From assembly GCF_009708075.1 (NCBI RefSeq), contig NZ_WMBT01000002.1:434001-498000 (forward strand): a DNA stretch of 64,000 nt, read 5' to 3'. A model generated the notes under the pieces. It was given only the letters and a program-made list of their open reading frames with translations, was not told the DNA's origin and ran no database searches. The translations under genes were made by a program, and so were the position numbers. The stretch's first letter is position 1. Each line of letters opens with the position of its first letter. This document shows, one piece after another, positions 1-7,657 of this stretch. This stretch comes from Paracoccus lichenicola. GTDB lineage: Bacteria > Pseudomonadota > Alphaproteobacteria > Rhodobacterales > Rhodobacteraceae.

Positions 1-258
1 GGCGGCCACGAAATCGTGGCGATAGATGCCGCCGTCCACCACCAGGGCGGCGGCGACCACGGCGTCATAGGTGCCGTTCTGCGCCAGCTTCTTGGCCAGC
101 AGCGGCATCTCGAAGGCGCCGGGCACGTCATAGGCCACCACCTGGGCGCCGGGGATCAGGCGCCGCTGTTCGGCCAGGAAACCTTCGTGCGCGCGGTCCA
201 CGACATCGGAATGCCAGCGGGCCTTGATGAAGGCGATACGGGGGGTCTTGTGGGTCAT
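1..258 (-). CDS. ribH: 6,7-dimethyl-8-ribityllumazine synthase (RibH2 type), 3' end outside window
   Basis: This gene encodes lumazine synthase, which condenses 5-amino-6-ribitylamino-uracil with dihydroxybutanone phosphate in the penultimate step of riboflavin synthesis (cytosolic, oligomeric). Eighty-six N-terminal codons are visible. The hallmark segments are KARWHSDVVD near residue 12, the substrate-loop motif PGAFEMPLLAKKL, and ALVVDGGIYRHDFVA. The GGIYRHDFVA form is what I know from the RibH2 subgroup of rhizobia and Brucella; that assignment is from memory. The ATG at 258 overlaps the stop of a 17-codon leader ORF (ATGA). An FMN riboswitch lies upstream, so expression should fall when FMN is abundant. 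The C-terminus lies beyond position 1. Confidence 0.93.
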   Translation of the reverse strand, partial: MTHKTPRIAFIKARWHSDVVDRAHEGFLAEQRRLIPGAQVVAYDVPGAFEMPLLAKKLAQNGTYDAVVAAALVVDGGIYRHDFVAA

Positions 259-308
259 CTTTCAGGAACCTTACGTTTGCTTGCGTATGGTCCCAGGACA
301 CGAGCCAT
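255..308 (-). CDS. Putative 17-residue leader peptide translationally coupled to ribH
   Basis: A short ORF (MARVLGPYASKRKVPER) lies between the FMN riboswitch and ribH. It has a strong ribosome-binding site (GAGGGG, 6 nt before its ATG), whereas ribH has only a poor one. Its stop TGA overlaps the ribH ATG as ATGA, the arrangement that couples translation by reinitiation. If real, the riboswitch could act by masking the GAGGGG. No homologue is known to me and a 17-codon ORF can arise by chance, so this is an inference from spacing and signals. Confidence 0.4.
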   Translation of the reverse strand: MARVLGPYASKRKVPER

Positions 309-338
309 GACCGCCCCTCGGGAAAGGACACGGCCACG

Positions 339-466
339 GTTCTCTTTCATCCAGACTGTAACTGTCGGCCCCGGAGTTTCACCGGATCTGCTGACCCCTT
401 TGCCAAGGCGAAGGGCGCTCGCGGGCTGTAACCGCCGGTGGGGAATTGCACCCCGCCCTGAGAACG
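339..466 (-). promoter_or_regulatory. FMN riboswitch (RFN element) upstream of ribH
   Basis: On the minus strand the conserved RFN blocks occur in order: CTCAGGGCGGGGTGCAATTC, CCACCGGCGGT, AGCCCGCGAGC, TCAGCAGATCCGGTGAAACT, and GGGCCGACAGT followed by AGTCTGGATGAAAGAGAA. The closing P1 stem is GTTCTC (466-461) with GAGAAC (344-339), six perfect pairs. RFN elements bind FMN and repress riboflavin genes. No clear U-rich terminator follows, which favours translational control through the leader ORF or ribH start. Confidence 0.96.
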
Positions 467-471
467 GTCCT

Positions 472-501
472 TGCATAGCACGCAACCCCCCCTTTCGCCA
501 A
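472..501 (-). promoter_or_regulatory. Promoter for the FMN riboswitch-ribH transcript
   Basis: Read on the minus strand: -35 TTGGCG (501-496), 18 bp, -10 TATGCA (477-472). A start about 6-7 nt downstream falls at about 466, exactly the 5' end of the riboswitch P1 stem. The promoter lies just after the stop of the upstream kinase gene (508). Confidence 0.55.
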
Positions 502-507
502 GGGGTC

Positions 508-3447
508 TCAGCCGATGCGGGCCAGGGCTTCCCGGACGGCGCCGCGCAACTGCTCCTCGCCGTAGGGCTTGCACAGCAGGACGGTCTGCGCGGGGCAGCC
601 CGCAGGCAGGCTGCTGTCGCCCGTGGCATAGACGACCGCCAGCCCCGGCCGCATTTCGACCGCGCGCTGCGCCAGGTCGTTGCCGTTCATGTCGGGCAGG
701 CCCAGGTCGGTCAGCAGCAGGTCGAAGTCCTGCCCCTCAAGGCTGGCCAGCGCGGGGGCTGCCTTGCCGGCCTGCGCGACCGTGTGGCCCATCTCCTCCA
801 GCATGATGGCGGTGTCGGCGCGGATCAGGGCGTTGTCCTCGACCAGCAGGATCGACACGCGGCGGTCCCCGGCAGGTTCGGGCTGTGGCGCGGCGCGCGG
901 GGCCTCGGCCACCTGGGCTGCCTGCTGGGCATTGGCGATGACATGGCGCAACCGGCGGGCCAGGGCCTCGCGCGGATAGGGCTTCGACAGAAGCTCGACC
1001 CCCGGATCCAGCCTGCCGCCGTGAACGATGGAGTTTTCCGTATAGCCCGAGGTGAACAGCACCCCGAGGCCCGGCAGGACCTGTTGCGCGCGGCGCGCCA
1101 TGTCGCGGCTGGACAGCGTGCCGGGCATCACCACGTCGGTGAACAGCACGTCGATGTGCAACCCGCTTTCCACGACCGCCAACCCCGCCTGCGCATCGCG
1201 CGCGGTCAGCACCTTGTAGCCAAGCGATCCCAGCAGATCGACCACGGTCGCGCGCACGGCCTCGTCATCCTCGACCACCAGGATGGTCTCGGTCCCGCCG
1301 GTGATGGGACCGTCATACAGCGGCGCGTCGGCCTCCTCCTCGCTTTCCGAGCGGGGCAGATAGATGCGCACGGTCGTCCCCTCGCCCGGTTCGCTGTAGA
1401 CGGACACATGGCCGCCCGACTGCTTGACGAAGCCATAGACCATCGACATGCCCAGGCCGGTGCCGCGCCCCTCGGGCTTGGTGGAATAGAAGGGATCGAA
1501 GATCCGCTCCAGCACCTCGGGCGGCATCCCGCAGCCGGTGTCGGTCACGGCCAGCATCACGTAATCCCCCGCCGCCACATCGCCCGCGGCCTCGGCATAG
1601 GTGGTGTCCAGCTGGACATTGCCCATCTCGATGGTCAGGCGTCCGGGTCCGTCCATCGCGTCGCGGGCGTTGATCGCCAGGTTCAGCAGCGCGCTTTCCA
1701 GCTGCGCCCGGTCCACGCAGATGTTCCACAGGTTCGAGGGCACGATCACATCGACCTCGATCGTCTCGCCCAGGGACCGGCGCAGCAACTCGTCCATCTC
1801 GTTCACCAGGCGGCAGGGCTGGATCACCCGTGGCTCCAGCGGCTGGCGGCGGCCGAAGGCCAGAAGCTGGCTGGCAAGCTTGGCCCCGCGCGCCACGGCG
1901 GACAGCGCGTTCTCGACCCGCTGGTTCGCCTTGGCATTGCCCTCGACATCCTTCGACAGCATCTGAAGATTGCCCGCTATCACCTGAAGAAGATTGTTGA
2001 AATCATGCGCCACGCCGCCGGTCAGCTGGCCCATCGATTCCATCTTCTGCGACCGGTGCAGCGCGGCTTCCGTCTTGCGGTGGCGCTCGATCTCGTCGCG
2101 GACGCGGGCTTCCAGCGTTTCGTTCAACTGGCGCAACTGGTCCTCGGCCCGCTGCCGGTGGGCGATCTGGCGGTGCAGATCCTCGGCCTGGGCCTGCAAC
2201 TGCGCCTCGCCCATGCGTTGCTCGGTCACGTCGGTATGGACGCCGACCCATTCCCTGATGCCGCCCTGGTCGTTCAGCGTCGGCACGGCCCGGATCGCGA
2301 AGACGCGGTATTCGCCGTCCGCGCAACGCACCCGGTGTTCCCATTCAAAGGTGGCCCCCGCCGCAACGGCGCGGTGCCAGGCCTGGATCGTGGCGGCGCG
2401 ATCATCGGGATGGACGGCATCGGCCCAGCCATAGTCCTGGTAATCGTCGAAGCCCTGGCCGGTCAGCGCCATCCAGCCCCGCTGTTCGCCCAGCATCCGG
2501 CCATCGGCGGTGTTGGTCCACAGCACGCTGTGGATCGCCTCCACCGCCGCGCAGAAGCGGTCGTTGCTGTCGCGCAACTGGATTTCGGTCTGCTTGCGAT
2601 CCTCGATGTCGATCAGGATCATGTAGACGCCGTCGATCCGCCCGTCGCCCGCCGTGCGGGGCAGGCAGCGCATCTCGAAGGCGCGGGGGCCCTTGCCGGG
2701 CAGGTGGACGGTCGCATCGACATTCACCGTCTCGCCCGCAAGGGCGTGGTTCAGCATCTCCTCGGTCAGGGCGCCCTGCTCGGGGCCAAGGAGGTCCGAA
2801 ATCCGCTTGCCGATCACCTGGTCGCGCGTGACGCCGAAGACATCCAGATAGCACCGGTTGGCAAAGCGGAAGACCAGCGCGCGGTCCAGGAAGCCCACCA
2901 GGATCGGCAGCGCGTCGGACAGGTGGTAAAGCTCGGCCCGGCTTTCGGCCAGCGCCTCGCGCGCGCGGACGGTGTCGGTGATTTCCAGGACGGTGCACAG
3001 GACGCCATCGACGCGGGCGCCGTCCTCGCTGTGGATCGGGGTGTAGAACAGGTCGAGGACGACGTTTTCCGGGGTGCCGCTGCGGTTGAGGACCAGCGGC
3101 TGTTCGCGGAAGGCCTGCACCTCGCCCCGGAAACCGCGTTCCAGGATCTGGCGGTTCCAGTCCCAGACCTCAGGCCAGATGGCGGGAACGGTGCCGCCCA
3201 GGGCGCGCGGGTGATAGTTCCCCGCGACCTCCATGTAGCCGTCGTTGTAGATCATCACGTGATCCGGTCCCCACATGAGGACTTGCGGAATGGGCGAGTT
3301 GACCAGCGAATTGACCTTGATCCGCAGGTGCCGGGGCCAGGCGTCGATGGGACCAAGCGAGGTTTGCGACCAGTCGAACGTCCGCACCAGCTCGCCGCAG
3401 ACGCCGCCGTCGATGGGCCACGAACGGGTAAACTGCTCAATCGTCAT
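508..3447 (-). CDS. Hybrid sensor histidine kinase with three PAS domains and two receiver domains
   Basis: A 979-residue hybrid kinase without transmembrane segments, so it is presumably a cytosolic sensor. Order: PAS-like domains at about 35-165, 175-290 and 300-415; a coiled-coil linker to about 475; a DHp domain with phospho-acceptor His481 in GVAHDFNNLLQVI; a CA ATPase domain at about 585-700 (NLAINARDAM, TDTGCGMP, GTGLGMSMVYGF); receiver 1 at about 722-840 with Asp771 (LFTDVVMP); and receiver 2 at about 866-978 with Asp914 (LLTDLGLPDMNG). The HDFNN form of the H-box is typical of HWE-unlike, PAS-linked HisKA kinases of alphaproteobacteria. No separate response regulator is adjacent, so output must go through the fused receivers or an unlinked partner. 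The signal sensed is unknown. It ends 38 bp before the ribH riboswitch. Confidence 0.92.
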   Translation of the reverse strand: MTIEQFTRSWPIDGGVCGELVRTFDWSQTSLGPIDAWPRHLRIKVNSLVNSPIPQVLMWGPDHVMIYNDGYMEVAGNYHPRALGGTVPAIWPEVWDWNRQILERGFRGEVQAFREQPLVLNRSGTPENVVLDLFYTPIHSEDGARVDGVLCTVLEITDTVRAREALAESRAELYHLSDALPILVGFLDRALVFRFANRCYLDVFGVTRDQVIGKRISDLLGPEQGALTEEMLNHALAGETVNVDATVHLPGKGPRAFEMRCLPRTAGDGRIDGVYMILIDIEDRKQTEIQLRDSNDRFCAAVEAIHSVLWTNTADGRMLGEQRGWMALTGQGFDDYQDYGWADAVHPDDRAATIQAWHRAVAAGATFEWEHRVRCADGEYRVFAIRAVPTLNDQGGIREWVGVHTDVTEQRMGEAQLQAQAEDLHRQIAHRQRAEDQLRQLNETLEARVRDEIERHRKTEAALHRSQKMESMGQLTGGVAHDFNNLLQVIAGNLQMLSKDVEGNAKANQRVENALSAVARGAKLASQLLAFGRRQPLEPRVIQPCRLVNEMDELLRRSLGETIEVDVIVPSNLWNICVDRAQLESALLNLAINARDAMDGPGRLTIEMGNVQLDTTYAEAAGDVAAGDYVMLAVTDTGCGMPPEVLERIFDPFYSTKPEGRGTGLGMSMVYGFVKQSGGHVSVYSEPGEGTTVRIYLPRSESEEEADAPLYDGPITGGTETILVVEDDEAVRATVVDLLGSLGYKVLTARDAQAGLAVVESGLHIDVLFTDVVMPGTLSSRDMARRAQQVLPGLGVLFTSGYTENSIVHGGRLDPGVELLSKPYPREALARRLRHVIANAQQAAQVAEAPRAAPQPEPAGDRRVSILLVEDNALIRADTAIMLEEMGHTVAQAGKAAPALASLEGQDFDLLLTDLGLPDMNGNDLAQRAVEMRPGLAVVYATGDSSLPAGCPAQTVLLCKPYGEEQLRGAVREALARIG

Positions 3448-3552
3448 GTTGCACCGCGATGGTCAGAAGGCTCGCCGGAAACTAGCAGGGATCAGGCAAG
3501 CCGCAAGCCGCGACATGGGATGGCTTGACTTAAATCATCTTGCAGCAAGGTC

Positions 3553-4410
3553 CTAGACCGCGATGCCGTGCCGCCCCGCCAGGTCGGTGAAGAACTGCCA
3601 GGCCACCCGGCCCGACCGGCCGCCGCGCGTGGCCTGCCATTCGATCGCTTCGGCGCGCAGGGTATCGGGGTCGATCGCCAGCCCATAAGCCTCGCAATAG
3701 CCCGCGATCATCGCCAGGTATTCGTCCTGCGAACAGGGGTGGAAACCCAGCCACAGCCCGAAGCGGTCGGACAGGGACACCTTTTCCTCGACCGCCTCGC
3801 CCGGGTGGATGGCGGTGGCGCGTTCGTTGTCGATCATGTCGCGCGGCATCAGGTGGCGGCGGTTCGACGTGGCATACAGGATCACGTTGGCGGGCCGCCC
3901 GCTGATGCCCCCGTCCAGCACGGCCTTGAGCGACTTGTACTGCGTGTCGTCATGGCTGAAGGACAGGTCGTCCGAAAACAGCAGGAACCGCTTGCCCTTC
4001 GCGCGCCCCAGGATCGCCAGCAGCCGCGCGACCGATCCCAGGTCGTCGCGGGCGATTTCCACCAGCACCAGGGGCAGGCCCTGCGCCACGGCTTCGGCAT
4101 GGACGGCCTTGACCAGGGACGACTTGCCCATGCCCCGCGCGCCCCACAGCAGGGCGTTGTTGGCGCCGAACCCGCGCGCGAATTGCAGCGTGTTGTCCAG
4201 CAAGATCCGCTTGGCCCGGTCGATGCCGATCAGCTGCACCAGATCGACGCGGGCGACGGTTTCCACCGCCTCCAGCCGGTCGGGGTCGGGATGCCAGACA
4301 TAGGCGCTGGCCTCGGTGAAACTCGGCGCGGGAACGGGCGGCGGGGCCAGACGCTCCAGCGCGGCGGCGATGCGGGCAAGGGCGTCGGTATCAGTCAGGT
4401 CGCGCATCAT
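3553..4410 (-). CDS. DUF815 family P-loop ATPase
   Basis: A 285-residue AAA-type ATPase of the DUF815 family. The Walker A motif GARGMGKSS has its Lys near residue 96. The Walker B-like [10 protein letters not shown] follows about 45 residues later, and the sensor region [15 protein letters not shown] is clear. The C-terminal half carries the family-typical [18 protein letters not shown]. The biochemical role of DUF815 proteins is not established to my knowledge. The start codon overlaps the tatC stop (ATGA; ATG codons at both 4410 and 4407), so it is translationally coupled to the Tat genes. The coupling invites, but does not prove, a link to protein export. Confidence 0.9.
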   Translation of the reverse strand: MMRDLTDTDALARIAAALERLAPPPVPAPSFTEASAYVWHPDPDRLEAVETVARVDLVQLIGIDRAKRILLDNTLQFARGFGANNALLWGARGMGKSSLVKAVHAEAVAQGLPLVLVEIARDDLGSVARLLAILGRAKGKRFLLFSDDLSFSHDDTQYKSLKAVLDGGISGRPANVILYATSNRRHLMPRDMIDNERATAIHPGEAVEEKVSLSDRFGLWLGFHPCSQDEYLAMIAGYCEAYGLAIDPDTLRAEAIEWQATRGGRSGRVAWQFFTDLAGRHGIAV

Positions 4411-5255
4411 TCGCCTTCGTCCAGCAGCCCTTCGGCGCGCAGGTCTGCATCGCGTTTCTTCTCGATGCGCCGCACGATCTGGATCGAGATCTCGTAAAGC
4501 CCGTAGATGACCGAGAACAGCACCAACTGGCTGCCCACGTCGGGCGGCGTCAGGCAGGCGGCCAGCGTCAGGATGAGAATGATGGCATAGCGGCGCGTGC
4601 CCGCCAGCGTTTCGGCCGAGACCAGCCCCGCCCGTCCCATCAGCGCCAGCGCGACCGGCAGCTGGAAGGACAGCCCGAAGGCCAGGATGAAGCGCGTGGT
4701 CAGGTTCAGGTATTCGCTGACCGAACCCTGGAACACGATCCCCGCCAGATGCGATGCCCCCTGCGCGGTGTTGGGATCGTCCGGCAGCGCCAGCGGTCCC
4801 TGCTGGAAGCCCAGGAAGAAGGAAAACACCATCGGCAGGATGACGTAATAGGCAAAGGCCGCGCCAAGCGCGAACATCAGGGGCGAGGCGACCAGGAAGG
4901 GCAGGAAGGCCCGCTTTTCGCTGCGGTAAAGGCCCGGCGCGACGAAGCGCCACAGCTGATAGCCGATCACCGGAAAGGCCAGGATGAAGCCCCCGAAGAA
5001 GGAAATGCGGATGGCGACCGTGAAGCCTTCCTGCAGCTTCAGCAGGATCAGGCCGCATTCCTGACCCCGATCCTCCAGCGCGGCGCAGATCGGCTGCGTC
5101 AGGAAGTTGTAGATCGGGTTCCAGACCAGATAGCACAGGATCATCGCCACCACGAAGGCCAGCGCGGACCAGATGATCCGGGTGCGCAGTTCCTTGAGAT
5201 GCTCGATCAGCGGGGCCGAGCTGTCGTCCAGCTCATCGACGTGTTGCGATGCCAC
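4407..5255 (-). CDS. tatC: Sec-independent protein translocase subunit TatC
   Basis: The 282-residue polytopic core of the twin-arginine translocase, which receives folded precursors through their RR signal peptides in the inner membrane. The cytosolic N-terminus holds the conserved [12 protein letters not shown], followed by six hydrophobic segments; the loop with [16 protein letters not shown] is typical. The GTG start at 5255 directly follows the tatB stop TAA (5258-5256), so the two are tightly coupled. The C-terminus is short and charged ([19 protein letters not shown]). It overlaps the DUF815 gene by 4 bp. Confidence 0.97.
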   Translation of the reverse strand: MASQHVDELDDSSAPLIEHLKELRTRIIWSALAFVVAMILCYLVWNPIYNFLTQPICAALEDRGQECGLILLKLQEGFTVAIRISFFGGFILAFPVIGYQLWRFVAPGLYRSEKRAFLPFLVASPLMFALGAAFAYYVILPMVFSFFLGFQQGPLALPDDPNTAQGASHLAGIVFQGSVSEYLNLTTRFILAFGLSFQLPVALALMGRAGLVSAETLAGTRRYAIILILTLAACLTPPDVGSQLVLFSVIYGLYEISIQIVRRIEKKRDADLRAEGLLDEGE

Positions 5256-5738
5256 TTAGTGGTCCTTCATGTCCGAACGGCGGACCCCGGCGATACGGCG
5301 CGGGCTGTCGGCGTCAGCCGCCACAGGGTCGTTCGCCGCCTGCAATGCAGCAGGCACGGGGGGCGCGTCAACGGGCCGCGTGTCGGCCCCGGCATGGGCT
5401 GCGGGCGCTGCCGGGTCGGGCTTGGCGCGGACGGTCTTGTCCAGGCTGGCCTTGGGATCCCATTGCTCGAATTTCGTGGCCGCGCGGTCCAGCGCGTCCA
5501 GTCCCAGCGATTTCTTCGAGGTGAGGGACTTCAAGTCCCTGAGATCCTTGGTCACGTCATTGATGCCGGACCCCTTGGCGGCATCCTCCATCGCACTTGT
5601 GAATTCGCGTGCCATGGATCGCGCCTTGGCCGTGATCCGGCCCAGGGTATGAAACAGTTTCGGCAAATCCTCGGGGCCGATGACAACCAGCGCGACAACG
5701 CCGATCAGCAGCAGTTCGCTCCACCCGACATCCAGCAT
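5256..5738 (-). CDS. tatB: Sec-independent protein translocase subunit TatB
   Basis: A 160-residue TatB: a single N-terminal transmembrane helix (SELLLIGVVALVVIGPEDLP), the conserved Glu-Asp-Leu-Pro hinge, an amphipathic helix (LFHTLGRITAKARSMAREF) and a long Pro/Ala-rich tail. With TatC it forms the signal-peptide receptor. It lies between tatA (28 bp upstream) and tatC (directly abutting), in the usual A-B-C order. Confidence 0.96.
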   Translation of the reverse strand: MLDVGWSELLLIGVVALVVIGPEDLPKLFHTLGRITAKARSMAREFTSAMEDAAKGSGINDVTKDLRDLKSLTSKKSLGLDALDRAATKFEQWDPKASLDKTVRAKPDPAAPAAHAGADTRPVDAPPVPAALQAANDPVAADADSPRRIAGVRRSDMKDH

Positions 5739-5766
5739 TCAGGAACCCCTTTCCCGGGCTTCGGGA

Positions 5767-6030
5767 TCAGACGCGGGGTTCGTTCGAGGGGGTCACGTCG
5801 CGGGCCTCGGTTCCCGGAACGGGCTGGATCGGCTGGACCGACGGAACGGGCTTGTCGAGGGCGGCGTTGCGTTCGGCGGCCGCTTCCGTCGTGCCGTCGT
5901 TCAGGCCCTTCTTGAAGGCGGTGATGCCCTTGCCGAATTCGCCCATCAGCGAGGAAACCTTGCCGCGGCCGAACAGGACCAGGACCACGATGGCGATGAC
6001 GAGCAGTGCCATGGGGGACGGTGCGTGCAT
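5767..6030 (-). CDS. tatA: Sec-independent protein translocase subunit TatA
   Basis: An 87-residue TatA pore-forming subunit with an N-terminal transmembrane helix ([15 protein letters not shown]), the FGxGK hinge ([17 protein letters not shown]) and an amphipathic helix with FKKGL, then a flexible tail. The start may be the ATG at 6030 or the internal Met7. It is the first gene of the tatABC-DUF815 operon. Confidence 0.95.
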   Translation of the reverse strand: MHAPSPMALLVIAIVVLVLFGRGKVSSLMGEFGKGITAFKKGLNDGTTEAAAERNAALDKPVPSVQPIQPVPGTEARDVTPSNEPRV

Positions 6031-6085
6031 TCCAGTTCTCCAGTTCCAGAGTCAGGCCAATGACCTGGGATAAACCAATCTGCGG

Positions 6086-6114
6086 AATATAGGCCCTTGG
6101 CCGCCGCAGCGAAA
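6086..6114 (-). promoter_or_regulatory. Candidate promoter of the tatABC operon
   Basis: Minus strand: -10 TATATT (6091-6086) and a weak -35 TTTCGC (6114-6109) with 17 bp spacing, 56 bp or more before the tatA ATG. The rest of 6031-6233, between the divergent tatA and MarC genes, shows no gene. Confidence 0.3.
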
Positions 6115-6233
6115 CCCCAACTGCCACGATTCGCGGCGCGCGTCATCAATCTGCGACAAACTGACGGTATTTTGACAAGGCTGCCCCCGGCCACCCGGCT
6201 TGGCAGGGCCGGGCGTGCGGGCCATAAGGCGGC

Positions 6234-6854
6234 ATGGACCTGTCGCTGTATGTCACCGCCTTCGTCACGCTGTTCGTGGTGATCGACCCGATCGGGCTGG
6301 CGCCGGTCTTCATCGCGCTGACGCCGGGCATGGGTGCAGCAGCGCGCCGCCGCATCGGCTTTCGCGCGCTGGTGATCGCCGCGGTGCTGATGATGATCTT
6401 CGGCCTTGCGGGCGAATCGATCCTGGGCGCCATCGGGATTTCCATTTCCGCCTTCCGCATCGCGGGCGGGTTGCTGCTGTTCCTGACGGCGCTCGACATG
6501 CTGTTCGAGCGGCGCACCGAACGGCGCGAGCATCAGGGCGAGGGCGATCCCCCCGACCACGATCCGTCGGTCTTTCCGCTGGCCATGCCGCTGCTGGCGG
6601 GACCGGGGGCGCTGGCCTCGATGATCCTGCTGATGGGCGAGGCGCCGGGGATCGGCCACATGATCCTGGTGAACGGGGTGATGCTGGCGGTGCTGGCCAT
6701 CGCCATGGCGCTGTTCGTGATCGCCACCCCGCTGGCCCATGCGCTTGGCCGGACGGGCGTGATGGTCGTCACGCGCCTGCTGGGGATGCTGCTGGCCGCC
6801 TTGTCGGTGCAGTTCGTCATCGACGGGCTGAAGGGATCGGGGCTGTTCCCGTGA
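6234..6854 (+). CDS. MarC family integral membrane protein
   Basis: A 206-residue membrane protein of the MarC/UPF0056 family. It begins inside the membrane (VTAFVTLFVVIDPIGLAPVF) and has about six hydrophobic segments. Typical family motifs are IDPIGLAPVF and FPLAMPLLAGPGALASM. The function of MarC proteins is unresolved; they resemble transporters, and MarC of E. coli is no longer thought to confer antibiotic resistance. The downstream protease gene overlaps its stop by 4 bp (GTGA). Confidence 0.9.
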   Translation: MDLSLYVTAFVTLFVVIDPIGLAPVFIALTPGMGAAARRRIGFRALVIAAVLMMIFGLAGESILGAIGISISAFRIAGGLLLFLTALDMLFERRTERREHQGEGDPPDHDPSVFPLAMPLLAGPGALASMILLMGEAPGIGHMILVNGVMLAVLAIAMALFVIATPLAHALGRTGVMVVTRLLGMLLAALSVQFVIDGLKGSGLFP

Positions 6855-7420
6855 CCGATCCCGGCACCATGCAACTGGTCTATTACGGCGTGCTGCTGCT
6901 GGTGATCGGCGGGGCGATGATCTTTGAACTGGCAGGGCGCGGCGGGCAGGTGCTGCGCCAGATCATGCTGTGGGTGGTGATCTTCGCGGGCGCGGCGCTG
7001 GCCGCCGACTGGTGGATCGGGGGCAACGCCCCCCGCCAGCAGGTGCTGGACGGCGGCCGGATCGAGATCCCCGTGGGCCGCGACGGCCATTTCCACCTGA
7101 CGGCGCAGGTGAACGGGGAAACCGTGCGCTTCATGGTCGATACCGGCGCGTCCTCGATCGCGCTTGGCCCGGCGGACGCGCGCCGCGTCGGGCTGGACCC
7201 GGACGACCTGGCCTATGTCGGAACCGCCGTCACCGCGAACGGCCGGGTGCAGACCGCCCCCGTCACCATCGACGAGATCGCCATCGGCGACATCGTGGAC
7301 CGCAATGTCCGGGCTTACGTGATCGGCGCGGACCTGGACGGGTCGCTGCTGGGCATGTCCTACCTGCGCACCTTCGCGCGGGTGAGCTTCGAGGGCGACC
7401 TGCTGATCCTGGAGCGGTGA
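6851..7420 (+). CDS. Membrane-anchored retropepsin-like aspartyl protease (TIGR02281-like)
   Basis: A 189-residue protein. Two N-terminal hydrophobic segments (about residues 8-25 and 37-55) anchor a C-terminal retroviral-type aspartyl protease domain. The catalytic motif FMVDTGASSIAL lies near residue 95, and GSLLGMSYLRTF is the second conserved block; such proteins act as dimers. The GTG start at 6851 overlaps the MarC stop, which makes this the natural start despite a longer open frame upstream. The protease would face the periplasm. Its substrate is unknown. Confidence 0.85.
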   Translation: MTDPGTMQLVYYGVLLLVIGGAMIFELAGRGGQVLRQIMLWVVIFAGAALAADWWIGGNAPRQQVLDGGRIEIPVGRDGHFHLTAQVNGETVRFMVDTGASSIALGPADARRVGLDPDDLAYVGTAVTANGRVQTAPVTIDEIAIGDIVDRNVRAYVIGADLDGSLLGMSYLRTFARVSFEGDLLILER

Positions 7421-7455
7421 GATGGTGGGGTGAACCCCACCCTACGGCGGCTTCC

Positions 7456-7652
7456 GATTGGCGAAGGCCATCGCCTTCGCCACGTCGCGACATAGCCACC
7501 CACACCGCCGAGCCTCAAAGGCCCGGCCAGCGCCCGCCCCGCCCCAGGCGGGCGCTGGCCTTTCGTGGTCGCAGAGCTGAACCGTCTCTGGTGGCACCAT
7601 CGCGTAGCGGGCGGGGGAAACGTATACGTTTCCTTTTCCCGCCCGGCAAACG
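7456..7652. repeat. Structured intergenic repeat, copy A
   Basis: About 197 bp between the protease gene and phoD, matched by a diverged copy at 58460-58683. It is a string of hairpins: GGCGAAGGC/GCCTTCGCC (7460-7468/7473-7481); a perfect 14-bp stem at 7525-7538/7547-7560 (GGCCAGCGCCCGCC and its complement); and a perfect palindrome GGAAACGTATACGTTTCC (7616-7633) nested in a GGGCGGG/CCCGCCC outer stem. It sits at the 3' ends of two convergent genes, so it may also terminate transcription. A separate short palindrome GTGGGGTGAACCCCAC lies just before it (7425-7440). Confidence 0.75.
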
Positions 7653-7657
7653 GCACC

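Noticed and set aside
16-3528. A 1170-codon + strand open frame over the kinase gene
   Set aside because: Antisense shadow caused by high GC3; the minus-strand kinase has all domain motifs.
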